DNA from: Elusimicrobiota bacterium
GTDB taxonomy: Bacteria > RUG730
Length of the DNA stretch: 12,419 bases
Reading direction: 5' to 3'
NCBI GenBank assembly: GCA_031259185.1
Contig: JAIRLV010000257.1
Span: forward strand, 1 to 12,419
Below the pieces are notes generated by a model, which did not search any database, was not told the origin of the DNA, and saw only the letters and a program-made list of their open reading frames with translations. Shown in pieces: positions 1 through 8,012 of this stretch; positions within the stretch are counted from its first letter, which is position 1; each line of letters starts with the position of its first letter. Made by a program: the position numbers and the translations under genes.

Positions 1-1
1 T

Positions 2-649
2 TTGATATGTCCGCCATTTACTGTTTTGACAAAGGTTAGAGAGATTGTAGTGGGGACGAATATTAAGCTTGGAGCTCAAAATTGTAGTTATGCTCAAAAT
101 GGCGCTTATACTGGTGAAATTTCAGCCGATATGCTAAAAGATATTGGATTAGAATATGTTATTTTGGGTCATTCTGAAAGAAGATCTTTATTTGGCGAAA
201 CAAATGAAATTGTCAATAAAAAGGCGAAACTTGCTATTTCAAAAGGCTTAAAAGTGATTATTTGCGTTGGAGAAAATTTGTTAGAAAGAAAGGAAAACAG
301 AACTTTTGAGGTTATAAAATCTCAACTAATAAATTGTATCGATGGGCTGGATTTTAATTATTTAGTAATAGCATATGAACCAGTTTGGGCTATTGGGACT
401 GGAAATACTGCAACTCCTGAACAAGTAGAAGAAGTTCATGCTTTTATCAGAAAGGTTATATCAGAAAACCTATCTACTTGTGGGCAAGAAGAGTTTTCTA
501 TTGAAAATGATATTAGAATTCTTTATGGTGGGAGCGTTAATTCAACCGCTATTGAAGGTTTGATGAAGTGTGAAAATGTTGATGGTGGACTTGTAGGTGG
601 AGCTAGTTTAAAAATAAAAGATTTTGCTGATATAGTAAAATTAGCGTGA
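2..649 (+). CDS. tpiA: Triosephosphate isomerase, 5'-truncated
   Basis: Interconverts dihydroxyacetone phosphate and glyceraldehyde 3-phosphate in cytoplasmic glycolysis/gluconeogenesis. About 215 residues are present against roughly 250 for the family; the missing part is the N-terminus, including the NxK segment with the substrate-binding Asn and Lys, so the gene begins outside the window and the TTG at 2 is not a real start. Visible signatures, numbered from base 2: LGAQN at 23-27, GHSERR at 56-61 with the electrophilic His57, AYEPVWAIGTG at 124-134 with the catalytic base Glu126 followed by flexible loop 6, and LYGGSVN plus a GGLVGGASL segment forming the phosphate-binding end of the barrel. 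The reading ends naturally at TGA, 22 nt before the next gene. The chain looks intact and functional apart from the window cut. Identification is secure. Confidence 0.97.
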   Translation: MICPPFTVLTKVREIVVGTNIKLGAQNCSYAQNGAYTGEISADMLKDIGLEYVILGHSERRSLFGETNEIVNKKAKLAISKGLKVIICVGENLLERKENRTFEVIKSQLINCIDGLDFNYLVIAYEPVWAIGTGNTATPEQVEEVHAFIRKVISENLSTCGQEEFSIENDIRILYGGSVNSTAIEGLMKCENVDGGLVGGASLKIKDFADIVKLA

Positions 650-661
650 AAAATAAAAATC

Positions 662-666
662 AGGAG
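662..666 (+). promoter_or_regulatory. Shine-Dalgarno for the 956-aa exported protein
   Basis: AGGAG lies 5 nt before the ATG at 672 and 8 nt before a second in-frame ATG at 675. The 8-nt spacing is the more usual one, so translation may start at 675, one residue shorter. No promoter is evident in the 22-nt gap from tpiA, which suggests transcription continues from upstream. Confidence 0.7.
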
Positions 667-671
667 ATATC

Positions 672-3542
672 ATGATGGCGTTTTTTAGAAAATATATTTA
701 TAGTCTAAAATATTATTTATTTATAATATTTATTTCTTCATTTTTTTATTCTAATATAAATATATGTTTTGCAGATACATATGACAGTGTATATCCTTTT
801 TATTCAGAACATTATAAAAATGTTATTTATAATAGAAACAATGGAACTGATCAAGAGCGAGATAAATATGTTTTTAATGATATAACAAAAGATGCTTTTA
901 ACGATGGAATTGGTTATGATAGCCCAGAATTCAGAGACTATCAAGGTATAGATTTTTTTTGGAATGTAAATATATCTTCAGTTTCTAAACAAGCTTTTGC
1001 AGCTAAAATAGCTGCAAGGTATGGTGGAAATAGTATTGATATTGAAGAAACAGAATTCACTCCTAAAATTTCTACTTCTACTTTTAGTAATGTCGGGTAT
1101 TTACAATATTTTAATTATGCAGCGACTGCTTATTATAATGCTATTGAACCTACAAAAGACGATTATATTGAAGGAAACGAAGTTATTGCAATGAATATGC
1201 AGAATGGAGATTTCAATTTTGCTTTTTATAATAGATCATTTTATACTAACGGTTATTATAATTATAAATCCCTGCTATTATTTGATGGAATTACAAACAC
1301 TTTTGCATATTTTCCTGAAGATTATTTAGAACAAAGGAGGTGTTTAGAGGCTTTTTATTTTGGATTGGGCGATACTCCTATTACTTATGATACTACTGAA
1401 GACCAAAATATTTACATTGATAAACTAAAAAATTTTAAAAATTTGAGACAAAAAGATTTATCTGAATTCAACTATATTTTATTTAATGTGAAAATTTCTT
1501 TATATCCGATATATTTTGGTTCCGGCACCCCTTCCGTTACTAATCCTCCTCTTACTTCAAAGTTTAGCTTTGGAGTAATAGCAGCATCAACAAATACTAG
1601 TAGTAATAACACAGTAGATCTTAGGTTAGTAAACAAAATAAAAGTTACAACTGACACTACTGATATAGAAAACTTAAATTTTTTAGAAAAACAATTTATT
1701 CAAAAACAAAAAAATGATGACTTTGAATGGTATCAAATCGTTATTCCAATAGATTGGTTGATAGCTAATGCTACATCATATAATATACAAGGAAATGTGA
1801 CAAGTACTAAATTGCAAGCACCATTAAAAACTGTACAATCTTTTTATTTTCAAAGCGCAAACAGCGGTTATACATTCCGTAAATTTCATATATATATGGA
1901 TAATTTTGTATTATTTAAAGAACTTCCAGCCGAAATTAAAGTATTTAAAAATGAATATGAAATAACAACAAGTACGATTTCAATTAAAAATAAAGAAACT
2001 ATTAATTTAAAAGCAGAGGCATTTACTTCAAGTGGGACATTGTCTGTTATGAATCCTCCAAAATGGATAGTAACAAAGCCGGATGGGGGCGAACAAGATT
2101 ATGGTACTGGTTATGACAAAACATTCTCTTTTGATACATCTGGAGATTATACTATATCAGTGTCTACTAGTATGTATGATCCTCAATATGTAACTGCTGA
2201 AGGTAACGATAAGAAGGGAGCATATATACCTTTAGAGAAAACAATAACTGTAACGGTAGAAACGGATGAAATAGAATACAAATCAAAATTTGATATATAT
2301 ACTAATAATTATATAAATTATGGAGTTCTTTATATTTTTTCTGACTCTGAAAGTACTATAGAGGTCACAACAACCACACTTAATAATAATGAAAAAATAT
2401 TTAAAGTTGATTATGCAAAAGCTTCTTCTTCTGGTACTTATGCAGGTTTGTCTTTTTCAGTACTTGATGGAGATAGTGGAAAAGATTTAACAACTTTTCA
2501 ATCCGGAGTAATTTCTTTTGACATAAAATTTAGTGATAATTTAGATAGAAATCTAGCAGTATCTTTGCGAACTGAAGGCGTGTCTAAAGAAAATAATAAT
2601 ACAAAAGTGAAATTTAGCGATTTAGGTATACAATTTATTAGTAATGAATGGAAAACAGTAAGAATCCCATTAGAATCATTTACATTGAAAGAAACAAAAC
2701 TAGATTTTTCTAAAGTATTCGATTTTTTAATAATTACAGATCTTGATGCTGGTGAAACTACAAATGAATTTTACATAAAAAATATAATGTGGCTTTCTAC
2801 AGATACTATATCAGGAGTAATGAATTTAACACTTTTAGATATTTTAAACGATAATCAATCTTCAAATATAAGTTGGAATATAGAAAATGCTGATGATTTT
2901 ATTTGGAAAGCTGCAGATCAGTATATAAAAATGGAGTTTAGAGATTATTCTTATGATAAAGAGGGTACAAAAATTAATATATATACGGATAACATTAATT
3001 CATATTCAACATATGCTCCAGGATTGATTAATACTACTAATACTTCAAAGAATTTGGATATGTCTTGGAGACTAACAAGTACTCCAAAAACTAAAACTGA
3101 TTTGGCTATAAAGCCTATTTATATTTCGGGAGATTTTAATGTAGCCTTATCTACCGCATCAGATACAAATTATTTCGTATGGCATTGGATGCAAGATATT
3201 GGCCAAAAATATGATGGGGATAATGATAAAGACAATTTTGTTCAAGCAGAAAAAGAAATATACAGTTACCACAAAGGCTTTCACTATATTTCTGGTCTAG
3301 AAGGTTTTTCTGCAACTTTTAAGAGTAATGATACAAATATATCTTCTATTTATATTAAAAACATAGGCGATTATAAAAAAAATTATTATTCACCGTATAT
3401 AAACAAAAGTGATGATGATAGTGCACCTGTAGAAGTAGCAATTAACGATACTTACTATTTATACTTTGGAGCAAACTTTATTCCTGCAAAATCTCAGGAA
3501 AATTATAACGCTAAATTGAAAATAGAATATAAAAAAGAATAG
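672..3542 (+). CDS. Large exported beta-rich surface protein with jelly-roll and Ig-like regions
   Basis: I do not recognise a named family for the whole 956-aa chain. Residues 1-34 are a signal peptide (basic start, hydrophobic stretch, C-F-A cleavage site). An unassigned Tyr/Asn-rich region runs to about 260. Two regions resemble galactose-binding/CBM-type jelly rolls: about 266-415, with WYQIVIPIDWL from W353 and a closing MDNFVLF at 409-415, and about 540-710, with EWKTVRIPL around W660 and FYIKNIMW ending at W707. In that fold class such segments are typically the strand before the last loop and the last strand. Between them, about 421-535, is an Ig/PKD-like stretch (KPDGG, then a FDTSGDYTISVS strand). 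Residues about 712-956 form another beta-rich domain ending in YYLYFGANF and alternating hydrophobic residues. No catalytic motif, C-terminal anchor or transmembrane helix beyond the signal is visible, and I see only one cysteine in the mature chain. Likely an extracellular adhesin, fibre subunit or glycan-binding protein; function is inferred. The next gene starts 8 nt downstream. Confidence 0.8.
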   Translation: MMAFFRKYIYSLKYYLFIIFISSFFYSNINICFADTYDSVYPFYSEHYKNVIYNRNNGTDQERDKYVFNDITKDAFNDGIGYDSPEFRDYQGIDFFWNVNISSVSKQAFAAKIAARYGGNSIDIEETEFTPKISTSTFSNVGYLQYFNYAATAYYNAIEPTKDDYIEGNEVIAMNMQNGDFNFAFYNRSFYTNGYYNYKSLLLFDGITNTFAYFPEDYLEQRRCLEAFYFGLGDTPITYDTTEDQNIYIDKLKNFKNLRQKDLSEFNYILFNVKISLYPIYFGSGTPSVTNPPLTSKFSFGVIAASTNTSSNNTVDLRLVNKIKVTTDTTDIENLNFLEKQFIQKQKNDDFEWYQIVIPIDWLIANATSYNIQGNVTSTKLQAPLKTVQSFYFQSANSGYTFRKFHIYMDNFVLFKELPAEIKVFKNEYEITTSTISIKNKETINLKAEAFTSSGTLSVMNPPKWIVTKPDGGEQDYGTGYDKTFSFDTSGDYTISVSTSMYDPQYVTAEGNDKKGAYIPLEKTITVTVETDEIEYKSKFDIYTNNYINYGVLYIFSDSESTIEVTTTTLNNNEKIFKVDYAKASSSGTYAGLSFSVLDGDSGKDLTTFQSGVISFDIKFSDNLDRNLAVSLRTEGVSKENNNTKVKFSDLGIQFISNEWKTVRIPLESFTLKETKLDFSKVFDFLIITDLDAGETTNEFYIKNIMWLSTDTISGVMNLTLLDILNDNQSSNISWNIENADDFIWKAADQYIKMEFRDYSYDKEGTKINIYTDNINSYSTYAPGLINTTNTSKNLDMSWRLTSTPKTKTDLAIKPIYISGDFNVALSTASDTNYFVWHWMQDIGQKYDGDNDKDNFVQAEKEIYSYHKGFHYISGLEGFSATFKSNDTNISSIYIKNIGDYKKNYYSPYINKSDDDSAPVEVAINDTYYLYFGANFIPAKSQENYNAKLKIEYKKE

Positions 3543-3550
3543 TAGGCTTT

Positions 3551-4288
3551 GTGAAAACTAATTTTAATATAATTTTTTTCATTTGTATAATGTGTTCTTT
3601 TAATTTTTTAAATAGTGAAATTTTAATAAAACCATTTCAATACTTGATATTTGAATATGAAAAAGGGAAACTTGTGAATGATAAAATTTACATTAAAGAT
3701 GTGAATTTAGACTACAAAGGTATTGAAACAAAAGTCAAAAATAAATATAAAAATGCTAAAATTGATTATAAAGAATGGTTTGAAATTGAAGAAGACTATT
3801 ATTCATTCGATGACGATGGGAAAATTGAAATTAATTACAAAATAAAAATGCCAAAAAAATTAAAATCTGAAGTTGCTTTAGAGCTATTTTTAGAATTTGA
3901 ACCAAAAATGAGTCAGAATATAAAAAGAATTTATAATACCTCTATTTATTTAATTCCAAAGAATAAAAAAATAAATATAGAGGTTAATAATGAAAATATT
4001 AAAATAAAAAAGAATATTATTGAAATAGAATTATATAATAAAAGCAACATTCATATTCGTCCAAAATTAGAATTAACTGATTTAAAAAATGATAAAACAA
4101 TATATTTTTATGACAGAGAGCCTATATTCCAAAATGAAAAAAAAGTTTTTCAAAGTTATGAGATACAAGACCAATTTATTGATTTTGATGTGCAAAAAAA
4201 GTTTAAATTAAAAATACTAGATATAAAAAATAAAATAAATATATCAAAAAATATAGAAATAAAAAAGGTAATAGATTATGAAAAATAA
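3551..4288 (+). CDS. Small exported two-domain beta-sandwich protein, candidate PapD/DUF3324-like chaperone
   Basis: This 245-aa Lys/Ile/Asn-rich protein starts at GTG with only a weak upstream TAGG; the start is supported because it gives a signal peptide (MKTNFNII... to L-N-S at about 20-22), while the next ATG lies inside that hydrophobic core. The Cys at 15 does not sit in a lipobox. The mature part reads as two beta-sandwich halves. The first ends with WFEIEEDYYSF and INYKIKMP, and the second carries LYNKSNIHIRPKLELTD followed by a short acidic/aromatic turn. The order 'W.i.p..f...pg...i.y.i..P' then 'v.N.sN.HiRP' is reminiscent of PapD-like pilus chaperones and the DUF916/DUF3324 proteins that accompany WxL surface proteins. 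That is fold-level resemblance, not a family assignment. Its place directly after a large surface protein and its 11-nt overlap with the next exported protein support a helper role in export or assembly. Confidence 0.72.
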   Translation: MKTNFNIIFFICIMCSFNFLNSEILIKPFQYLIFEYEKGKLVNDKIYIKDVNLDYKGIETKVKNKYKNAKIDYKEWFEIEEDYYSFDDDGKIEINYKIKMPKKLKSEVALELFLEFEPKMSQNIKRIYNTSIYLIPKNKKINIEVNNENIKIKKNIIEIELYNKSNIHIRPKLELTDLKNDKTIYFYDREPIFQNEKKVFQSYEIQDQFIDFDVQKKFKLKILDIKNKINISKNIEIKKVIDYEK

Positions 4289-5477
4289 AAAAACCAAAAA
4301 TATAAAATTTTTTAAAATAAAAAAAGTTTTGTTGTTTGCCCTAATTACTTTAATATTTTTATTCTCGATAAAAATGCTTTTTGCTCTTGAATTTAATTGT
4401 TCGGTTTCTATTGGGAATATTATCAAATCAATACATATAGAACATATTCCTATAAATACCATTTATGGATTGAATAGCAATATTACTTTTACTATAGATA
4501 TTATGAGTGATATTGATATAAAAAAAGCTACTATTTTTTATAAATATAGCGAAGAAGCAGAATTTAAATCGAGAGATTTTGATGATTTAAACAAATTAGA
4601 AGAAACAACTATTAATGCTTATAAAGGGAATGTCATTATAACTGATTCAGAGTTAAATAAAATTGGTGATTTTGAATATTATATAGAGGTTGAAGATGAA
4701 ACTGGATTAAAGCATATATGGAACCTTAAAAATGCATCTAATCCTCAAAAAGTGGCTATCATTTCTGATTTGGGAGAAATTATTATAACTCCTGAAGGAG
4801 GCGTTTATCCATTATATGGTACAAATGGGAATATTTTATTATCTCTAAACGTTCCTAGTGATGCTGTATCAACACCAACAAAAGTTACAATAACCCAAAA
4901 AGAACTTTCTAGCGATAAATATTTTAATGGGAATAATCCAGCAGTAGCATATGAATTTTTACCATCTTTAGAATTTAAAAAACCAATAATAATGGATTTT
5001 AGATATCTTGATGCTAATAATGACAACAAAGTGGATAACCTAGATAGAGAAGTTGATTCAGCAGATAATTTGAGAGCTTACTTATTAGAAGGCGATAAAT
5101 GGGAGCTCATCGGCGGGAAGATAGATAAATTAGAAAAAAACGTATCTTTCAAAACTACTCATTTATCAGTCTATGCTTTGTTTTATACGAAATTAGATAA
5201 AGCAGCATATAGACCTAAATATAGAATTTTTACTCCAAATGGGGATGGAATTAATGACAAAATTTTATTCAATAATTTAGATAATGAAAAATTAACCTTA
5301 AAGTTTTTTGATATAAATGGTAGAAAAGTTAGAGAATTAAAAGAAGCTCCATATGAATGGAATGGAAGAGATGCTTCCGGAAGATTAGTAGAGTCTGGAC
5401 TATATATATATCAGTTTAAAGTAAAAATTGATGAAAAAGATCAATATGTAAATGGAACCGTTGCATTAGCGAAATAA
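4278..5477 (+). CDS. Exported ZU5-like protein with FlgD-Ig/CHU_C-type C-terminal domain
   Basis: A 399-aa protein whose ATG overlaps the previous stop by 11 nt; AAAGG lies 9 nt upstream, and the overlap suggests translational coupling. Residues 1-36 form a long basic signal peptide (L-F-A cleavage). About 40-150 is an Ig-like region with GDFEYYIEVEDETG, a pattern of bacterial Ig-like domains. From about 167 comes a ZU5-like region, with GGVYPLYGTNG at 174-184 and NVPSDAV at 191-197, closed near 298 by a TTHLSVYALF strand. Inside it DANNDNKVDNLD at 245-256 looks like a dockerin/EF-hand-type calcium loop. The C-terminus, about 314-399, opens with FTPNGDGIND at 318-327, continues with FFDINGRKVREL and WNGRD at 361-365, and ends GTVALAK. 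It mixes features of FlgD Ig domains with the gliding-motility/T9SS type B C-terminal domain. A secreted or surface-anchored accessory protein is likely; exact role unknown. Confidence 0.85.
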   Translation: MKNKKTKNIKFFKIKKVLLFALITLIFLFSIKMLFALEFNCSVSIGNIIKSIHIEHIPINTIYGLNSNITFTIDIMSDIDIKKATIFYKYSEEAEFKSRDFDDLNKLEETTINAYKGNVIITDSELNKIGDFEYYIEVEDETGLKHIWNLKNASNPQKVAIISDLGEIIITPEGGVYPLYGTNGNILLSLNVPSDAVSTPTKVTITQKELSSDKYFNGNNPAVAYEFLPSLEFKKPIIMDFRYLDANNDNKVDNLDREVDSADNLRAYLLEGDKWELIGGKIDKLEKNVSFKTTHLSVYALFYTKLDKAAYRPKYRIFTPNGDGINDKILFNNLDNEKLTLKFFDINGRKVRELKEAPYEWNGRDASGRLVESGLYIYQFKVKIDEKDQYVNGTVALAK

Positions 5478-5487
5478 AAAATGTAAT

Positions 5488-5492
5488 AAGGA
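5488..5492 (+). promoter_or_regulatory. Shine-Dalgarno for the PorV-like gene
   Basis: AAGGA sits 9 nt before the ATG at 5502, in the 24-nt gap after the ZU5-like gene. It supports the chosen start, which also gives a clean signal peptide. Confidence 0.65.
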
Positions 5493-5501
5493 TAACAAAT
5501 T

Positions 5502-7379
5502 ATGATTATATTAAACAAAATAACAAAAAAAATATCAATTTTCATGCTAGTTTTATTATTTTTTATATCTTCAATATTCGCTGCTTTTAATAGTGATAGA
5601 TATAAATCCCAAAATACTAGGGCTAGAGGATTAGGAAACTCTTATACAGCTTTATCTACTGATAGTGGAGCATTACTATATAATTTGGGAGGATTAGGAA
5701 AGATTAATTATTATGATCTTTATTTTTTATATACAGATTTATTTGCTGATTTAGAAGGAGTTAATATATATTCAGGATATGCATCTTTTATATTACCAAC
5801 AGAAAAAATAGGAACTTTTGGAATAAGCTATAATACTTTCAAAGGTGATTCCATATATTATGAAGATATAGTTACTTTAGGATATGGTAAAGAAATATTA
5901 AAAAATTTTAATGCTGGTATAGGCTTATCTTTTTTAAAACATGGATATGAAGTAGAATATGGGAATAATATAAAAGACAAAGATCCTGTTTTTGAAGATA
6001 GTACTTCTGCTGATAATTATGGACTTAGTTTTGGTGTTTTATATGATTACAATCAGTATTTCTCTTTTGGTTTTTCTGCTAATAATATCAATAAACCCGA
6101 TGTTGGATTAAAAGATGAAGACATAGTGCCGAGTGACTATAGATTTGGAGTAGCTTTCAAGTACAATAGCTTTATTATACCAATAGATATTGCTTATAGA
6201 GATCAAGAATGGGGTTCAACTAGCGATAATAAATGGACAAAATCTATAGGTTTGGAAAAATGGTTTTCTGAAATGTTTGCAGCTAGAGTAGGATTTAACG
6301 ATTATGAAGTTTCACTAGGTGTTTCTTTAATAAAACCAAAAATTTTTAAAAATATAGATACTGGAATAGAATATTCGCTATCTTTACCAATGGAGTTGCA
6401 AGATACATTAGGGACTCATCAAGTATCTTTATTTTTTAGATTTGGGAACGTCAAAAATTTTGATAAAGAAAGTAAAGTTATTTTTTATGACTATTCAGAA
6501 TTACATCCAAAGTTTAGAATTGTACAAGGTATATCATTGAATAATGAAAGTTCAAGCGAATTATTGTTTGATGATATTTCCATATATAAGTTTGATACTA
6601 TTTTGAATAATCAATCTGCATATGATCAATCAATGGAATTGGCAAAAAAATTGTCCTATTTAATAAGAACGGAATATATTCAAGAAAAAGATTTAAAAAT
6701 AGAAAAAGATAATGATCAACTTTTTGTAAATATAAAGAATATTTTAAAAATTCCTGTAAATAATAATATAAACTCAAATCTTGATTCATCAAATACTTTA
6801 GATCAAAATAAAGAGATTTCTAATGCAGAAGAAGTAAAAGGCGCAAATGTACTTAATTCATCAAATACAATAATAAATGAGGACCCTTCTAATCTTGATT
6901 TAAACGCAAATAACGCTACGAGTAATAGTCTAATTAGAGTAGAAGTCGAAGCAAATGTACTTTTAAACAAATTAAAAAAGATTTTATTAATAAAAGAAAA
7001 TGAAAGCGCTAATATTCTACAAAAAAATATTGGAAAATATTTGAAGGTAAGACAAGCCTTTACTTCTGCAAGAGAGGTTGCAGTTATATACTTGAAAGAC
7101 ATTCAAATCTTTACAATTTATGATAAAGGAAAATATGCATCAGTATTTAGTAATGCTGTAGAATTTGCAAATAATATCAATAAATTTTTAGGATTTAAAG
7201 ATAAATCTCTAATAAATGTTCATCAAGAAAAAGTATATGGCCAATATACGATATTTGTAAATCGTCAGCCATTATTAACGATCAATAAAGAAGCTGAATT
7301 TTTGGATGTAGACATCGATAAATTTGTACAATACTATATAGCAAAGTTGACTGCTATTTTTACTAAATTTAATGATTGA
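5502..7379 (+). CDS. PorV/UPF0164-family outer-membrane beta-barrel protein with a long soluble C-terminal extension
   Basis: A 625-aa protein. Residues 1-27 are a signal peptide (I-F-A cleavage). The mature N-terminus, ARGLGNSYTALSTDSGAL followed by YNLGGLGKI (about 41-68), is the diagnostic opening of the PorV/PorQ/UPF0164 family, usually 'GMGGAFVAVADDASALYYNPAGL'. Alternating amphipathic strands with Tyr/Phe girdles continue to about 325, where VSLFFRFG closes the barrel. PorV proteins are outer-membrane barrels; in Bacteroidota PorV binds type IX cargo. After the barrel come about 300 unusual residues: a segment starting DISIY at 358 with an ELAKKL helix, an Asn/Ser-rich linker at about 420-485 (13-bp direct repeats at 6784-6796 and 6856-6868), a basic helix, then a second segment starting DIQIF at 533 with an AVEFANNINKFLG helix. 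The two segments look weakly similar, as if duplicated. The stop TGA abuts the next start in the same frame. The barrel assignment is strong; the tail is unassigned. Confidence 0.88.
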   Translation: MIILNKITKKISIFMLVLLFFISSIFAAFNSDRYKSQNTRARGLGNSYTALSTDSGALLYNLGGLGKINYYDLYFLYTDLFADLEGVNIYSGYASFILPTEKIGTFGISYNTFKGDSIYYEDIVTLGYGKEILKNFNAGIGLSFLKHGYEVEYGNNIKDKDPVFEDSTSADNYGLSFGVLYDYNQYFSFGFSANNINKPDVGLKDEDIVPSDYRFGVAFKYNSFIIPIDIAYRDQEWGSTSDNKWTKSIGLEKWFSEMFAARVGFNDYEVSLGVSLIKPKIFKNIDTGIEYSLSLPMELQDTLGTHQVSLFFRFGNVKNFDKESKVIFYDYSELHPKFRIVQGISLNNESSSELLFDDISIYKFDTILNNQSAYDQSMELAKKLSYLIRTEYIQEKDLKIEKDNDQLFVNIKNILKIPVNNNINSNLDSSNTLDQNKEISNAEEVKGANVLNSSNTIINEDPSNLDLNANNATSNSLIRVEVEANVLLNKLKKILLIKENESANILQKNIGKYLKVRQAFTSAREVAVIYLKDIQIFTIYDKGKYASVFSNAVEFANNINKFLGFKDKSLINVHQEKVYGQYTIFVNRQPLLTINKEAEFLDVDIDKFVQYYIAKLTAIFTKFND

Positions 7380-8003
7380 GTGATGGAAGAATATAATTTT
7401 TCTCACTTTAACGATATCATAAGACATTTAAAAAATAAAAATATTGGTATTATACCGACAGAAACAACATATGGTATTTGTGGTATAGCAATGCCTCTTG
7501 ACTTAGAAGTAAGAAATAAGATTTATGATATAAAAAAAAGAAATTTTTCAAAAAATTTAGTATTACAAATAAGCCAAGATTTTGATATTTTAAAAATAGT
7601 TGGCGAGATAAATAGCGTTGCTAAAAAATTAATGGATAACTTTTTTCCTGGTCCTCTAACTTTGGTTTTCAAAGCTTCTGATGAGTTTATAATAAATTAT
7701 TCATGGAATATTGATACAGTAGCAATTAGAATACCAAATCATAAATTTTTACTAAATCTTTTAAAGGCAGTAAAAATGCCTGTCTTTGTAACATCTGCAA
7801 ACATTTCTGGAGAAAAAGTAAATAATAATTTTGATTATTTAAAAAATAAGTTTATTAATAAAATAGATTTTATTGTTAGAAATGATAAAAGTTTAAATGA
7901 AAATTTACCTTCAACAATTATTGATGTCTGTGATAAAAAAATAAAAATTTTAAGACATGGTAGCATATCGGAGTATGATATTATGAAAACAATTAATAAT
8001 TAG
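7380..8003 (+). CDS. tsaC: Threonylcarbamoyl-AMP synthase (TsaC/Sua5/YrdC family)
   Basis: Makes threonylcarbamoyl-AMP from threonine, bicarbonate and ATP, the first step of t6A37 modification of ANN-decoding tRNAs in the cytoplasm. The 206-207 aa cover one YrdC domain, the short TsaC-type length without the extra Sua5 domain. Motifs: IIPTETTYGI at 24-33, KKRNFSKNLVL at 52-62 (the K-x-R nucleotide/carbamate site), FFPGPLTLV at 88-96, VAIRIPNH at 114-121, TSANISG at 138-144, PSTIID at 177-182 and RHGSI at 192-196. Start is either GTG 7380 or ATG 7383. ATG 7383 is more likely, and both directly follow the previous TGA, so initiation probably depends on termination-reinitiation because no good Shine-Dalgarno is present. 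The more distant YciO family is the main alternative, but the PSTIID and RHGSI segments favour the synthase. The gene symbol could equally be sua5. Confidence 0.93.
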   Translation: MMEEYNFSHFNDIIRHLKNKNIGIIPTETTYGICGIAMPLDLEVRNKIYDIKKRNFSKNLVLQISQDFDILKIVGEINSVAKKLMDNFFPGPLTLVFKASDEFIINYSWNIDTVAIRIPNHKFLLNLLKAVKMPVFVTSANISGEKVNNNFDYLKNKFINKIDFIVRNDKSLNENLPSTIIDVCDKKIKILRHGSISEYDIMKTINN

Positions 8004-8005
8004 GA
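8002..8005 (+). promoter_or_regulatory. Shine-Dalgarno for polA overlapping the tsaC stop codon
   Basis: AGGA starts at the second base of the tsaC TAG stop and lies 7 nt before the polA ATG at 8013. It supports that start and implies co-translation of the two genes from one transcript. Confidence 0.6.
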
Positions 8006-8012
8006 TTTTTTT

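Noticed and set aside
3551-3600. Lipoprotein signal at Cys15 of the small exported protein.
   Set aside because: The residues before the Cys (CIM) lack the small residue required at -1 of a lipobox; an ordinary signal peptidase I site follows at about residue 22.
6780-6965. Short direct repeats (13 bp at 6784-6796 and 6856-6868; 12 bp at 6843-6854 and 6951-6962) considered as a mobile-element or CRISPR-like pattern.
   Set aside because: They are few, unevenly spaced, in frame, and lie in a low-complexity Asn/Ser-rich linker of the PorV-like protein.
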